Made by a program: the position numbers and the translations under genes. A DNA stretch of 64,000 bases. Source: Hyphomicrobiales bacterium. GTDB lineage: Bacteria > Pseudomonadota > Alphaproteobacteria > Rhizobiales > Aestuariivirgaceae. Of this stretch, positions 9,789 to 20,429 are shown piece after piece; within the stretch, counting starts at the first letter, position 1, and every line of letters begins with the position of its first letter. Location of the stretch: positions 62,001-126,000 of the forward strand of contig JANYHE010000123.1 in NCBI GenBank assembly GCA_025359215.1. The letters are read 5' to 3'. The notes under the pieces were generated by a model that did no database searches, was not told the DNA's origin, and was given only the letters and a program-made list of their open reading frames with translations.

Positions 9789-10228
9789 CCCTTAAACGGT
9801 GCCATGCCTTGGCGCGCCAGTTCATCGGCTCGTTCATTTTCAGGATGGCCCACATGACCCTTTACCCAGTGCCATGAAATTTCGTGGCGCTTGATCGCTT
9901 CGTCAAGCGCCTGCCATAACTCTAAATTTTTAACAGGCTTTTTATCAGCGGTTTTCCAACCATTTTTTTTCCAGCCGTGAATCCATTTGCTAATCCCATC
10001 CTTCACATAGGATGAATCAACATGCATCTCCACTGTGCAGGGGCGCTTCAAGGCATTGAGGGCTTCAATGGCCCCTTTTAATTCCATGCGATTATTGGTT
10101 GTTTCTTTTTCGCCGCCGCACAGTTCTTTGCGCGTGCCGTTCCAATCCATCACCGCGCCCCAGCCGCCGGGGCCGGGGTTGCCAGAACAAGCGCCATCAG
10201 TGTGAATAATAACAGGGGCTACTTTCAT
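9785..10228 (-). CDS. rnhA: Ribonuclease HI
   Basis: RNase HI cuts the RNA strand of RNA-DNA hybrids, clearing R-loops and Okazaki primers. The 147-residue protein has the catalytic acids in place: Asp in [12 protein letters not shown], Glu in [13 protein letters not shown], Asp in [12 protein letters not shown] and the last Asp in [11 protein letters not shown]. The basic handle [18 protein letters not shown] is present. The ATG overlaps the ispH stop by four bases, so the two genes are translationally coupled. Confidence 0.98.
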   Translation of the reverse strand: MKVAPVIIHTDGACSGNPGPGGWGAVMDWNGTRKELCGGEKETTNNRMELKGAIEALNALKRPCTVEMHVDSSYVKDGISKWIHGWKKNGWKTADKKPVKNLELWQALDEAIKRHEISWHWVKGHVGHPENERADELARQGMAPFKG

Positions 10229-11187
10229 GCCAATGTTGCAGCGGGCCGAAGTTCACGCGGCAATTTGAAAGACACATTTTCCTCACGCAAAACCACTTTC
10301 TCAACTGAAACGTTATAGTGCATTTTAAACGCATCAATAATTTCATTGACCAGCACTTCCGGTGCAGAAGCACCAGCCGAAAGGCCAATGGCTTTCAAAC
10401 CTTTCAAAGTGGACCAATCCAAATCCACCGCTCTCTGCACCAAAAGTCCGCGTGGGCAGCCGTTTTTCTCACCAACTTCCACGAGCCGCAGAGAGTTTGA
10501 TGAATTTGGCGCACCCACCACGATCAGCAATTCTACTTTGGACGCAATTAATTTTACCGCATCCTGACGGTTGGTTGTGGCATAGCAAATATCTTCCTTC
10601 AGAGGTCCTGTAATGGAAGGAAACCGCCGCTGCAAAACCGCAATTACATCTTTCGTATCATCAACTGACAATGTGGTTTGCGTGACGAAAGCCAATTTAT
10701 TTTCATCGTGCACCACAATTTTTTCTGCGTCTTCGGTGGTTTCAATCAGTGTGATTGCGCCTTCGGGCAGCTGGCCCATGGTGCCAATCACCTCCGGATG
10801 ATTTTTGTGGCCAATCAGAATAATTTCCAAACCTTGTGTGTAGTGCCGTTGTGCTTCCATGTGAACTTTAGTCACCAGCGGGCAGGTGGCATCAATCTGG
10901 AACATGGCGCGGCGCTGTGCTTCCGCAGGCACAGCTTTAGGAACACCATGGGCAGAAAAAATAACGGGGTGATCGCCCACTGGAATTTCATCCAGCTCAT
11001 CCACAAAAACAGCACCCTTGGCCTTGAGATCATCAACCACAAATTTATTGTGCACAATCTCGTGGCGCACATAAACAGGTGCCCCATAAATTTCGAGGGC
11101 CCGCTCAACAATATCAACAGCACGCACCACGCCCGCACAAAAACCACGCGGCGCAGTGAGGAGGATTTTAAGGGGGGGTAGGGACAT
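10225..11187 (-). CDS. ispH: 4-hydroxy-3-methylbut-2-enyl diphosphate reductase IspH
   Basis: IspH performs the last step of the MEP pathway, converting HMBPP to IPP and DMAPP. I start at ATG 11187 ([20 protein letters not shown]), because the ORF-track start is an upstream TTG with unrelated residues. The 320-residue protein has the three Fe-S cysteines in [19 protein letters not shown] and [10 protein letters not shown]. It also has the catalytic Glu region [13 protein letters not shown] and the substrate-binding [11 protein letters not shown] and [10 protein letters not shown]. It is coupled to rnhA downstream. The MEP enzyme IspE is also in this window, about 11 kb away. Confidence 0.97.
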   Translation of the reverse strand: MSLPPLKILLTAPRGFCAGVVRAVDIVERALEIYGAPVYVRHEIVHNKFVVDDLKAKGAVFVDELDEIPVGDHPVIFSAHGVPKAVPAEAQRRAMFQIDATCPLVTKVHMEAQRHYTQGLEIILIGHKNHPEVIGTMGQLPEGAITLIETTEDAEKIVVHDENKLAFVTQTTLSVDDTKDVIAVLQRRFPSITGPLKEDICYATTNRQDAVKLIASKVELLIVVGAPNSSNSLRLVEVGEKNGCPRGLLVQRAVDLDWSTLKGLKAIGLSAGASAPEVLVNEIIDAFKMHYNVSVEKVVLREENVSFKLPRELRPAATLA

Positions 11188-11268
11188 GAAGGGAGAAATG
11201 ACGTTAGTACGCAGATATGTCAAGTTAGGGCATTGATGATTCGTAATCTTTAAAGGTGGGGCATTTCA

Positions 11269-11736
11269 ATGTCGGATATGGATACCAGAACCAGTTCAGT
11301 GTCTCTGCAAAAATATGTCATGCAATTTGCTGGTATTTATGTGCTCTGTAACATCGCCATTTTTACGATTACAACGCTGTTGAATTTTGACGTTCCAAGT
11401 TCCATGGGCGTCATAACGCTGATCGCTTCGACAGCGCCCGTTATGCAAAGTTTTGTAAAGCGCGAGCAGCGCGTGCCTTCGAACCGTGAAAGAACTTCAT
11501 TTGCAACCTTGGCCACCGCAGCAAGCCTCATTTTATCAGCCATGTTGGCTGGCATAATGCTGGCAGTTTATCAGATCAACCCGCTTGCACTCATGGATGT
11601 TTTTTCAATACCCGTCTGGGCCGTTCTAGCGATGGTGCTATTTGCAATTGTTTTAACGTGGGTGGTCATTTATTTCTTTAGCGGATTCATGGCCAAACAA
11701 ACGCTCAAGCAGATTGAAAAAGCCAAACACAAATAA
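11269..11736 (+). CDS. Small integral membrane protein, ABZJ_00895-like
   Basis: The product is 155 residues with about four hydrophobic spans (FAGIYVLCNIAIFTITTLL, GVITLIASTAPVM, ATAASLILSAMLAGIMLA, VWAVLAMVLFAIVLTWVVIYFF) and a short basic tail. Overall length, spacing and the polar loop FVKREQRVPSNRERTSFA resemble the uncharacterised ABZJ_00895 membrane family, but I recognise this only by general resemblance. The ATG is preceded by AAAGGTGGGG as a ribosome-binding site. It is divergent from ispH, and its stop lies three bases from the convergent ccrM stop. No function can be assigned. Confidence 0.6.
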   Translation: MSDMDTRTSSVSLQKYVMQFAGIYVLCNIAIFTITTLLNFDVPSSMGVITLIASTAPVMQSFVKREQRVPSNRERTSFATLATAASLILSAMLAGIMLAVYQINPLALMDVFSIPVWAVLAMVLFAIVLTWVVIYFFSGFMAKQTLKQIEKAKHK

Positions 11737-11738
11737 CG

Positions 11739-13542
<1,804 letters not shown>

Positions 13543-13560
13543 ATTGTTCCCCTGTGGCTA

Positions 13561-13667
13561 GGGACCTCATCCGCCCCGTTGGGGCACCTTCTCCAAAGGA
13601 GAAGGGCGATGTCCAAATTCACCCTTCTCCTTTGGAGAAGGTGTCGCGAAGCGCCGGATGAGGTCCC
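13561..13667. repeat. RIME-like palindromic intergenic repeat, type 1 copy
   Basis: The element is about 107 bases with imperfect inverted arms. It opens GGGACCTCATCCGCC and closes CGGATGAGGTCCC, with inner arms CACCTTCTCCAAAGGAGAAGG and its near complement. It lies between the rnhB start and the radical SAM gene end. A second copy is at 41901-42002. It resembles the palindromic RIME elements reported from Rhizobium. Confidence 0.85.
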
Positions 13668-13687
13668 TTCACGCAGGTAGCACCAAC

Positions 13688-14806
13688 CTACAACAATGCC
13701 AACTGTTCTCCCAAAACAGGAGGTCGCTTGAACAGCTCTGTCGTCAGCTTCACGCGCTTGGCATTCAACCCCAATCTCTGTGCTGCCAACTGAAAACGCC
13801 TGCCAATCGTCCACGCATAAGGACCGCGGCCCGTCATACGGGTTCCAAAATTCGGGTCATTCTCATCGCCACCGCGCACTGATTTTACCAGCGACATCAC
13901 TTTATTGGCGCGGTCTGGATATTCTTTCTCCAACCAGTCTTTGAAAATGTCCTTCACTTCATGCGGCAAGCGCAACATGGTGTAACCCGCTTCACGCGCG
14001 CCCGCAGCGTAAGCCGCTTTTAAAATCGCATCAATTTCATGGTCATTCAGACCTGGAATAATTGGCCCCATCATCACCACGGTGGGAATGCCCGCAGCAG
14101 ACAAAGCTTGGATGGCCGCCAAGCGCTTGGCAGGACTGGAAGCGCGAGGCTCCATGGCGCGGGCCAGTTTCGCATCCAACGTCGTGATCGAAATCGCTAC
14201 CTTCACCAATCCCAATGCGGCCAGAGGCTTGAGCAAATCAATATCCCGCACCACCGAAGCCGATTTGGTGACGATGCCAAACGGATGTTTGAATTCAGCC
14301 AGCACCTCAATCACTGAGCGCGTAATTCTATAGGTACGCTCAATCGGTTGATACGGGTCCGTGTTGGCGCCCAGCGCAATGGTTTTGGGCACATAATTGG
14401 TCGCGGTTAATTCCCCCCGAAGAAGAGCCGCCGCGTTCGGCTTTATGAAAAGCTTAGTTTCAAAATCAAGGCCCGGCGAAAGCCCCATGTAAGAATGGGC
14501 AGGCCGCGCATAGCAATAAACACAGCCATGCTCACAACCACGATAAGGATTAATCGAACGATCAAAGGAAATATCAGGTGATTGATTGCGGGTGATAATG
14601 GTCTTGGGTGTTTCCGTAAAAATCTCAGTCTTCAGCCGCGGAATTTCAGCCAGTGAATCCCAACCATCATCCACCAGCTCTTCGTGCAAAGATTCAAACC
14701 GCCCGGATGGGTTAATCTTCGCTCCACGCCCGCGATTCATCTGCGGAAGCGAAGTGTAGCGACCAGCCCCCAAAAGGCCAACGTCGAGCCCCGACGAAGG
14801 GCGCAT
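13688..14806 (-). CDS. PA0069/Rv2578c-type radical SAM protein
   Basis: This is a radical SAM enzyme of the group annotated as PA0069-family or SPL-like proteins; the reaction is unknown. The cluster-binding cysteines are in GCEHGCVYCYARPAHSYMG (CxxxCxxC). The family motif INPYRGCEHGC is preceded by RGRGAKINPSGRFE, and LGANTDPYQPIERTYRITR is a further family block. I start at ATG 14806 (MRPSSGLDVG; 372 residues), because the ORF-track start at 14914 would overlap the divergent transporter; ATG 14824 is also possible. A palindromic repeat separates it from rnhB. Confidence 0.88.
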   Translation of the reverse strand: MRPSSGLDVGLLGAGRYTSLPQMNRGRGAKINPSGRFESLHEELVDDGWDSLAEIPRLKTEIFTETPKTIITRNQSPDISFDRSINPYRGCEHGCVYCYARPAHSYMGLSPGLDFETKLFIKPNAAALLRGELTATNYVPKTIALGANTDPYQPIERTYRITRSVIEVLAEFKHPFGIVTKSASVVRDIDLLKPLAALGLVKVAISITTLDAKLARAMEPRASSPAKRLAAIQALSAAGIPTVVMMGPIIPGLNDHEIDAILKAAYAAGAREAGYTMLRLPHEVKDIFKDWLEKEYPDRANKVMSLVKSVRGGDENDPNFGTRMTGRGPYAWTIGRRFQLAAQRLGLNAKRVKLTTELFKRPPVLGEQLALL

Positions 14807-14901
14807 GTTGATGAGTGAAACCATGAACAGAATATGGGATAAAACGAAGAACATATCAAGAACAATCTTGCAGAGCGTCGATTTTAAATGCATGTCAGGT
14901 G

Positions 14902-15774
14902 ATGGTAATTTCAAAAAAACTATTTCTGTCGGTGTTGGCTCCTGTGTGTTGGGGCAGCAGTTTCACGCTGGCCAAATCAACGGTGGCCCATTTCCCTCCG
15001 CTTTTCATGATGTTGATGGTCTATACGGGGATCGCTTTGATCATGCTGTTGACGGTGCGAGAGTCATTTAAAACCCCTTGGCCACAGCTGCTTTTGATTT
15101 CAGCATTTTGCGTGACAATTCAGGGGGCATTATTATTTATGGCGATTGGCGATGTGGAAGCCACCACTGCAAATCTGGTGCTGCAAACCCAGGTTCCCGC
15201 GGCTGTTTTTATGGGTTGGCTGATTGCCAATGAGAACTTAAATTTTCAAAAAATCGTTGGAACGGCCGTTGCCATTCTGGGTGTTGCCATTGTGATTGGC
15301 CTTCCCGAAAAGCGACCACCGTTCGTTCCAGTGGCCATGATTATCGTAAGTGGCTTTGTCTGGGCGGCAGGTCAAGTTCTGGCACGCAAGCTCAGCAAAG
15401 ACTCTGGCATCATGTTGCTTAAATCCAATGCGCTTTTTGGCGTGCCGCAGTTGGTGGTCGCAACTTTGGTGATGGAAACAGGCCAATGGCAATCTATCGT
15501 CTCGGCCACACCGCTTGATTGGGTTCTTTTGGCCTTTGTTGGCGGGGTTGGTTTTTATGTGGCTTATATCTGTTGGTTTTCACTTTTGAAAATCGCCCGT
15601 GTTGATGAGGCCGCACCCTATATTTTATTGATGACGCCTGTTGGCATTGTCACAGCGTTTTTATTTTTGCATGAGCGCATGTCACTGGCCCAAATTATTG
15701 GGGCAATTGTTTTGATGTTTGGCCTAGCCATCGTTGAGGGACTGATTAAATTCAAACGCTCATTTGCGGCGTAA
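14902..15774 (+). CDS. EamA/DMT-family membrane transporter
   Basis: The product has about 290 residues and roughly ten hydrophobic helices in two homologous halves, the usual EamA layout. The N-terminal APVCWGSSFTLAKSTVAHFPP is the typical first-helix motif, and the second repeat begins near IIVSGFVWAAGQVLARKLS. Such proteins export amino acids, nucleosides or other metabolites; the substrate is not predictable. The start is ATG 14902 (a GTG immediately precedes it). The 3' end overlaps the convergent moaB by 15 bases. It is divergent from the radical SAM gene. Confidence 0.9.
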   Translation: MVISKKLFLSVLAPVCWGSSFTLAKSTVAHFPPLFMMLMVYTGIALIMLLTVRESFKTPWPQLLLISAFCVTIQGALLFMAIGDVEATTANLVLQTQVPAAVFMGWLIANENLNFQKIVGTAVAILGVAIVIGLPEKRPPFVPVAMIIVSGFVWAAGQVLARKLSKDSGIMLLKSNALFGVPQLVVATLVMETGQWQSIVSATPLDWVLLAFVGGVGFYVAYICWFSLLKIARVDEAAPYILLMTPVGIVTAFLFLHERMSLAQIIGAIVLMFGLAIVEGLIKFKRSFAA

Positions 15775-16290
15775 ATGTTCTTCCAAGCGTGGCATGATTT
15801 CGATGAAATTGCAGGGCTTATGGCGATAATCGAGTTGCGGCTTTAAAATCTCCTCCCAACCATCGCGGCATGCACCGGGGGAACCGGGCAGGCAGAACAC
15901 ATATTTACCACTCACCACACCAGCGGTGGCGCGGGATTGCACAGTCGACGTTTTGATTTTTTGGAATGACATCATATGAAACAAAACGCCAAACCCTTCG
16001 ATTTCTTTATCGAACAGGGGCCGCATGGCTTCAACAGTCACATCGCGGCCTGTAAGTCCGGTGCCTCCAGTGGAGATGATCACGTCAACATATTTATCTT
16101 TTGCGAGTTTGCGCACCAAGGCGCGAATGGCCCGCACATCATCTTTTACAATTGATCGTCCGGCGAGGCGGTGGCCTGCTTCGGCGATGCGGTCCACCAA
16201 AGTTTGGCCAGATTTATCGTCAGCCAAAACCCGCGTGTCGGAAATGGTGATCACCGCTATGCCAACGGGAATGAATTCACGCTCACTCAT
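15760..16290 (-). CDS. moaB: Molybdenum cofactor biosynthesis protein MoaB
   Basis: MoaB/MogA-fold proteins adenylylate molybdopterin or bind it before metal insertion. The 176-residue length matches MoaB. Signature blocks are VDVIISTGGTGLTGRDVTVEAM and FCLPGSPGACRDGWEEILKPQLDYRHKPCNF. The start overlaps the end of the UDG-like gene by four bases, so they form a two-gene unit. No other molybdopterin gene is in this window. Confidence 0.93.
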   Translation of the reverse strand: MSEREFIPVGIAVITISDTRVLADDKSGQTLVDRIAEAGHRLAGRSIVKDDVRAIRALVRKLAKDKYVDVIISTGGTGLTGRDVTVEAMRPLFDKEIEGFGVLFHMMSFQKIKTSTVQSRATAGVVSGKYVFCLPGSPGACRDGWEEILKPQLDYRHKPCNFIEIMPRLEEHLRRK

Positions 16291-17060
16291 TTCAGTTCAT
16301 CCCATTTCATTTTGAACGCCAACAAATCGCGCCACGCTAATTTCTTCTGCGCGGGAAGTTTAAGAAGCTCATCAGGGTGAAACGTTGTCATCACTGGTGT
16401 GCCGTTTACTGCCAGCCATTTGCCGCGCTGGCGCAGAACGGAAGCATCACCGTTGGCAAGATATTGTCCAGCAATGGCACCAAAGCTCAAAATCATTTTC
16501 GGCTGAATGAGTTCAATCGCTCGCGCCGCAAAGGGTTGACACAGGGCAATTTCATTTTCTGATGCATTGCGATTGCCCGGTGGTCGCCACGGAATGAAAT
16601 TCATCAACGCCACATCTTCAATTTTTATCTCAATCGCGGCGAGCATCGCGATGAGCAACACGCGTGATTTTGCAGCAAACACTTGGCCGGATTTATCTTC
16701 CTCATTGCGTGGGCGGTCCCCCACAATCAAAATCGCCGACTGCATGTTGCCTTCAATAAAGCTCAGCTGCGTCGCAGATTTGCGCAAGGGATTTGCATCA
16801 AAATAATTCAGCGCCTGGGCTAAAGCTTCAATTGTTTCGCAAGAAGACGCCTGTGCGGCAGCGTCAGCGGCAGATTGATCTGGCAAGGTCGACGCGCGTT
16901 GTATAGGCGCAATAGCGATGGGCTTGGGCGTTTCTGCCACAACACTTGCAGCAAAACGGTCCACCGCCGCTTCTCCCATAATCTCGTCAGCCCCCATCTC
17001 CACAAGCCAAGCCAAGGCTTCGGCGGCATTCATGTCGTTTGGCTGCTGATCAGTGTCCAT
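16287..17060 (-). CDS. Divergent family 4-type uracil-DNA glycosylase homologue
   Basis: The fold and length (257 residues, with an alphaproteobacterial N-terminal extension ALAWLVEMGADEIMGE) match family 4 uracil-DNA glycosylases. MNFIPWRPPGNRNASENEIALC, the motif 2-like TFHPDELLKLPAQKKLAWRD and LSFGAIAGQYL are recognisable. Key positions differ, however. Motif 1, usually GEAPGxDED, reads GDRPRNEED, and the following PFVGxxG-type segment reads VFAAKSR. The expected cysteine in CxLxxTA is Asn (NPLRKSATQLSF). Uracil excision and the Fe-S cluster are therefore uncertain. It forms an operon with moaB and is divergent from ETF-QO. Confidence 0.85.
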   Translation of the reverse strand: MDTDQQPNDMNAAEALAWLVEMGADEIMGEAAVDRFAASVVAETPKPIAIAPIQRASTLPDQSAADAAAQASSCETIEALAQALNYFDANPLRKSATQLSFIEGNMQSAILIVGDRPRNEEDKSGQVFAAKSRVLLIAMLAAIEIKIEDVALMNFIPWRPPGNRNASENEIALCQPFAARAIELIQPKMILSFGAIAGQYLANGDASVLRQRGKWLAVNGTPVMTTFHPDELLKLPAQKKLAWRDLLAFKMKWDELK

Positions 17061-17134
17061 TTTGGCTGCTTGTCATAAAGGGTTGATTGCCTATAACAGA
17101 TCAAATCAATTGAGCCAAATCTAGGGATAAAAAT

Positions 17135-18775
17135 ATGCAACGCGAAGCCATGGATTATGATGTTGTGATTGTGGGTGCAGGGCCTGCGGGCTTGGCTGCC
17201 GCCATTCGCGTGAAGCAGCTTTCGCCGGATACAACTGTTTGCGTCCTCGAAAAAGGCTCGGAAGTGGGTGCGCATATTTTATCGGGTGCCGTGGTGGATC
17301 CCATAGCGCTCAATGAATTGATTCCAGATTGGAAAGAAAAAGGCGCTCCCCTTAACACTGAAGTGGTTGAAGATCGCTTCTTCGTGCTTGGCCCATCGGG
17401 GGCTTTGCGTCTTCCGAATTTTATGATGCCACCTTTAATGAGCAACCACGGCAATTATGCCGTGTCGCTGGGTAATGTGTGCCGCTGGCTGGCCACTCAG
17501 GCTGAAGAACTGGGTGTGGAGATTTATCCAGGCTTTGCAGCGAGCGAAGTTTTGTACCGTGAAGATGGTTCGGTGCGCGGCGTTGTGGCTGGCGTTATGG
17601 GCATAGCTAAAGATGGCACGCATAAACCAGATTATCAGCCGGGCATGGAGCTCACTGGTAAATATGTGTTGATCGCTGAAGGTGTTCGCGGGTCACTGGC
17701 CAAAGAAATCATCGCTAAATATAAATTATCAGAGGGTCGCGAACCGCAGAAATTCGGCCTCGGCATGAAAGAGCTATGGGAAGTGAAACCTGAAAACCAC
17801 AAGCAAGGTCAGGTGACGCATACGATGGGTTGGCCACTGGGCATGAAAACCGGTGGTGGCAGTTTCATGTATCACTTGGAAGATAATCTGGTGTCGATTG
17901 GTTTTGTGGTTCACCTCAACTATCAAAACCCGCACTTATTTCCTTATATGGAATTTCAGCGCTTCAAGCATCATCCATTAATTGCAAATGTGCTCCAAGG
18001 CGGCAGGCGTGTGGCTTATGGTGCACGGGCGATTACCGAAGGCGGCTTCCAATCCGTGCCCAAACTGCCATTTCCCGGCGGCGCTCTGATCGGCTGCTCG
18101 GCGGGCTTTGTAAACGTTCCGCGCATTAAGGGCAGCCACAACGCCATGAAAACCGGAATGATGGCAGCCGAAGCAGCGGTGGCCGCCATTCAAGCGGGCC
18201 GCAGCGGCGACACGCTGAATGAATATCAAACCGCTTATGAAAACTCTTGGGTCTATGAGGATCTTAAAAAAGTTAAGAATGTAAAACCCATGTGGTCAAA
18301 GCTCGGCCTGTTGGGTGGTGCGGTTCTGGGTGCCGCCGATATGTGGTTAAACACCATTGTTGGTTTTGGCTTTGGAACCTGGAAGCATGGCAAGCCAGAC
18401 TATGCCACATTGAAGCCTGCTGCTGAGTGTAAACCCATTGTTTACCCTAAACCCGATGGCGTGCTATCTTTCGATCGCCTCACCAATGTGGCCTTTTCTG
18501 CGACATCGCATGAAGAAGATGAGCCCACCCATCTGCAACTAATAAATAAAAATCTGCCCATCGCGGTGAATTTGCCCACATGGGATGAACCTGCACAACG
18601 CTATTGCCCTGCCGGTGTTTATGAAGTGGTGCGCGCCGAAGGCCAAGCGCCTCGCTTCCAAATCAATGCGCAAAATTGTGTGCATTGCAAAACATGCGAC
18701 ATAAAAGACCCGATGCAGAATATCAATTGGACTGTACCGCAAGGCGGCGAAGGCCCCAATTATCCCAATATGTAA
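17135..18775 (+). CDS. Electron transfer flavoprotein-ubiquinone oxidoreductase
   Basis: ETF-QO is a membrane-associated flavo-iron-sulfur enzyme passing electrons from ETF (fed by acyl-CoA and amine dehydrogenases) to ubiquinone. The 546-residue product has the FAD-binding VVIVGAGPAGLAAAIRVKQ at residues 9-27, the conserved GWPLGMKTGGGSFMYHLED and a C-terminal ferredoxin-like segment CVHCKTCDIKDPMQNINW. With the upstream Cys in YCPAGVYEV this supplies the 4Fe-4S ligands. The tail VPQGGEGPNYPNM is typical. Expression is likely independent, from the gap shared with the UDG-like gene. Isocitrate lyase elsewhere in the window fits fatty-acid use. Confidence 0.97.
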   Translation: MQREAMDYDVVIVGAGPAGLAAAIRVKQLSPDTTVCVLEKGSEVGAHILSGAVVDPIALNELIPDWKEKGAPLNTEVVEDRFFVLGPSGALRLPNFMMPPLMSNHGNYAVSLGNVCRWLATQAEELGVEIYPGFAASEVLYREDGSVRGVVAGVMGIAKDGTHKPDYQPGMELTGKYVLIAEGVRGSLAKEIIAKYKLSEGREPQKFGLGMKELWEVKPENHKQGQVTHTMGWPLGMKTGGGSFMYHLEDNLVSIGFVVHLNYQNPHLFPYMEFQRFKHHPLIANVLQGGRRVAYGARAITEGGFQSVPKLPFPGGALIGCSAGFVNVPRIKGSHNAMKTGMMAAEAAVAAIQAGRSGDTLNEYQTAYENSWVYEDLKKVKNVKPMWSKLGLLGGAVLGAADMWLNTIVGFGFGTWKHGKPDYATLKPAAECKPIVYPKPDGVLSFDRLTNVAFSATSHEEDEPTHLQLINKNLPIAVNLPTWDEPAQRYCPAGVYEVVRAEGQAPRFQINAQNCVHCKTCDIKDPMQNINWTVPQGGEGPNYPNM

Positions 18776-18916
18776 CTCTAGTGTCTTTTTTAACTATAGG
18801 TTGCAGCCATCGGGCAATGCACTGGAATAACTAAAAAGCAACCATTCGCGGAAAGGGGTTGTTGAACTCTTCGCGGTAGAACCTCCCATGAAATATCCTT
18901 TTGGGAGACTTGTGCT

Positions 18917-20296
18917 ATGCGTTCCAGCGATAAAAAATCGAGATTGGGTTCCTTCTTCAAGCGTTGGCTGAAGAACGACTCTGGTAACGTGACCATGTTT
19001 TTTGGCTTTGCCATTATCCCTGTCATTTTAGCATCAGGCTCTGCCATTGATTTTGAACGCGTTGCCGATGCCAAAACCAAGCTGCAGGCCTCAGTGGACG
19101 CCGCCACCCTCTACGCGGCTTCGCTCAACGAGACCCAAGACGAAGTTTTGAAAACCAAGTCGCAGCCTTTCATCACAGCCAATTATGTTCATGATAGCGA
19201 TATCACGTTGACCTCATATACTGCGCACAACGCAGGTGACAACGTGGTTGGAACGGCGGAAATATCGGTCAAGACATGGTTTATGGGCGTGTTTGGCGTT
19301 CAAACAATGTCGGTGAATTCGAAATCCATGGTCAAGAAATCTGGCGTCAATTTAGAAGTGTCGTTGGTGTTGGACAATACAACTTCTATGGCCGGCACAC
19401 CGATCACCAACCTAAAAACGGCTGCAAAAAACTTTGTGACTAAAGTTATGCCTGAAACTCAAGGCCAATTTTACACAAAGATAGCCGCAATTCCTTATCA
19501 AAATGGTGTGAATTTAGGCACAACAGTGAGTTCTGCCCGAGGTACAATCCAAACCGGAACGAGCACGAGTCCGGGCTATCAGAATTACACATTTACCAAC
19601 GGCGATGGCAATTCAAAGACCTTTGCAGTAACGAACTGCGTGACAGAGCGCACTGGTGCACAAGCTTACACAGACGCATCATTCGCAACTTATCCTGTCG
19701 GCAGAGCCTATATGGGGAGTAATAACCCTTGTGGCGTGCAGCAAATGGTACCTTTAACCACGACTGCTTCAACGTTGAACACGACAATTGACAACATGAC
19801 TGCCGGCAGCTCGACAGCTGGGCAAGTTGGCATTGCTTGGGGTTGGTATGCATTGTCGCCAACCGTGGGCATGTGGTCTGGCGCAAGCCAACCTGCAGGT
19901 TATGACAAACTTACGACCACCGACGTAATGTCCAAAGTCAAAAAAGTCATGATTTTGATGACTGACGGTGAATATAACTCTGCAAACGCCAATGGCGTTA
20001 TCACAGGCAATCCAACTGTTTCTGGCAGTGGCGGTTCAAGTGATCATATCAATCTTGCTGCTACCAATGGTGATTCTTATGCTCAATCAACAAGTATGTG
20101 TGCAGCCATAAAAGCATCAGGTGTTGAAGTTTATGTCATCACTTTTCAGCTCGACAAGACCGTTGCCAAGCGGGTTGCACTCGTCAACGGTTGCGCAACC
20201 GATGCAAGCCATGTTTTGGATGCGGATACAACATCACTCGACGTTGCCTTTAACGGCATTGCCAACAGCATTCTTTCTATGCGGGTAGCACAATAA
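18917..20296 (+). CDS. TadG-like pseudopilin-anchored protein with vWA domain
   Basis: The N-terminus has a basic stretch, then NDSGNVTMFFGFAIIPVILASGSAIDF, the TadE/TadG single-span anchor, followed by the usual AKTKLQASVDAATLYAA. A von Willebrand A domain begins at about residue 150 with VSLVLDNTTSMAG; its MIDAS has DxTxS rather than DxSxS, common in this group. It continues to MILMTDGEYN. C-terminal cysteines (SMCAAIK, NGCATD) may form a disulfide. TadG proteins act in Tad/Flp pilus assembly, but no other tad gene is nearby. GGGAG precedes the ATG and a strong terminator follows. Confidence 0.88.
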   Translation: MRSSDKKSRLGSFFKRWLKNDSGNVTMFFGFAIIPVILASGSAIDFERVADAKTKLQASVDAATLYAASLNETQDEVLKTKSQPFITANYVHDSDITLTSYTAHNAGDNVVGTAEISVKTWFMGVFGVQTMSVNSKSMVKKSGVNLEVSLVLDNTTSMAGTPITNLKTAAKNFVTKVMPETQGQFYTKIAAIPYQNGVNLGTTVSSARGTIQTGTSTSPGYQNYTFTNGDGNSKTFAVTNCVTERTGAQAYTDASFATYPVGRAYMGSNNPCGVQQMVPLTTTASTLNTTIDNMTAGSSTAGQVGIAWGWYALSPTVGMWSGASQPAGYDKLTTTDVMSKVKKVMILMTDGEYNSANANGVITGNPTVSGSGGSSDHINLAATNGDSYAQSTSMCAAIKASGVEVYVITFQLDKTVAKRVALVNGCATDASHVLDADTTSLDVAFNGIANSILSMRVAQ

Positions 20297-20323
20297 TCAG
20301 GCGGCGGGCCTGAGGCCAAATCG

Positions 20324-20359
20324 AGGGTGGGCTTTCAGCATTGAACGCCCACCCTTTTT
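20324..20359 (+). terminator. Rho-independent terminator after tadG-like gene
   Basis: A perfect 9-base stem, AGGGTGGGC with GCCCACCCT, encloses a 14-base loop and runs into TTTTT. It lies 28 bases past the tadG-like stop and separates that gene from the TPR/ispE unit. Confidence 0.9.
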
Positions 20360-20429
20360 ACTTGCGGTATCCCTCAAAAAACCCCAATCTCATGTGATTG
20401 ATTTATTCGCTTTTTGAATTGAGATTCAC

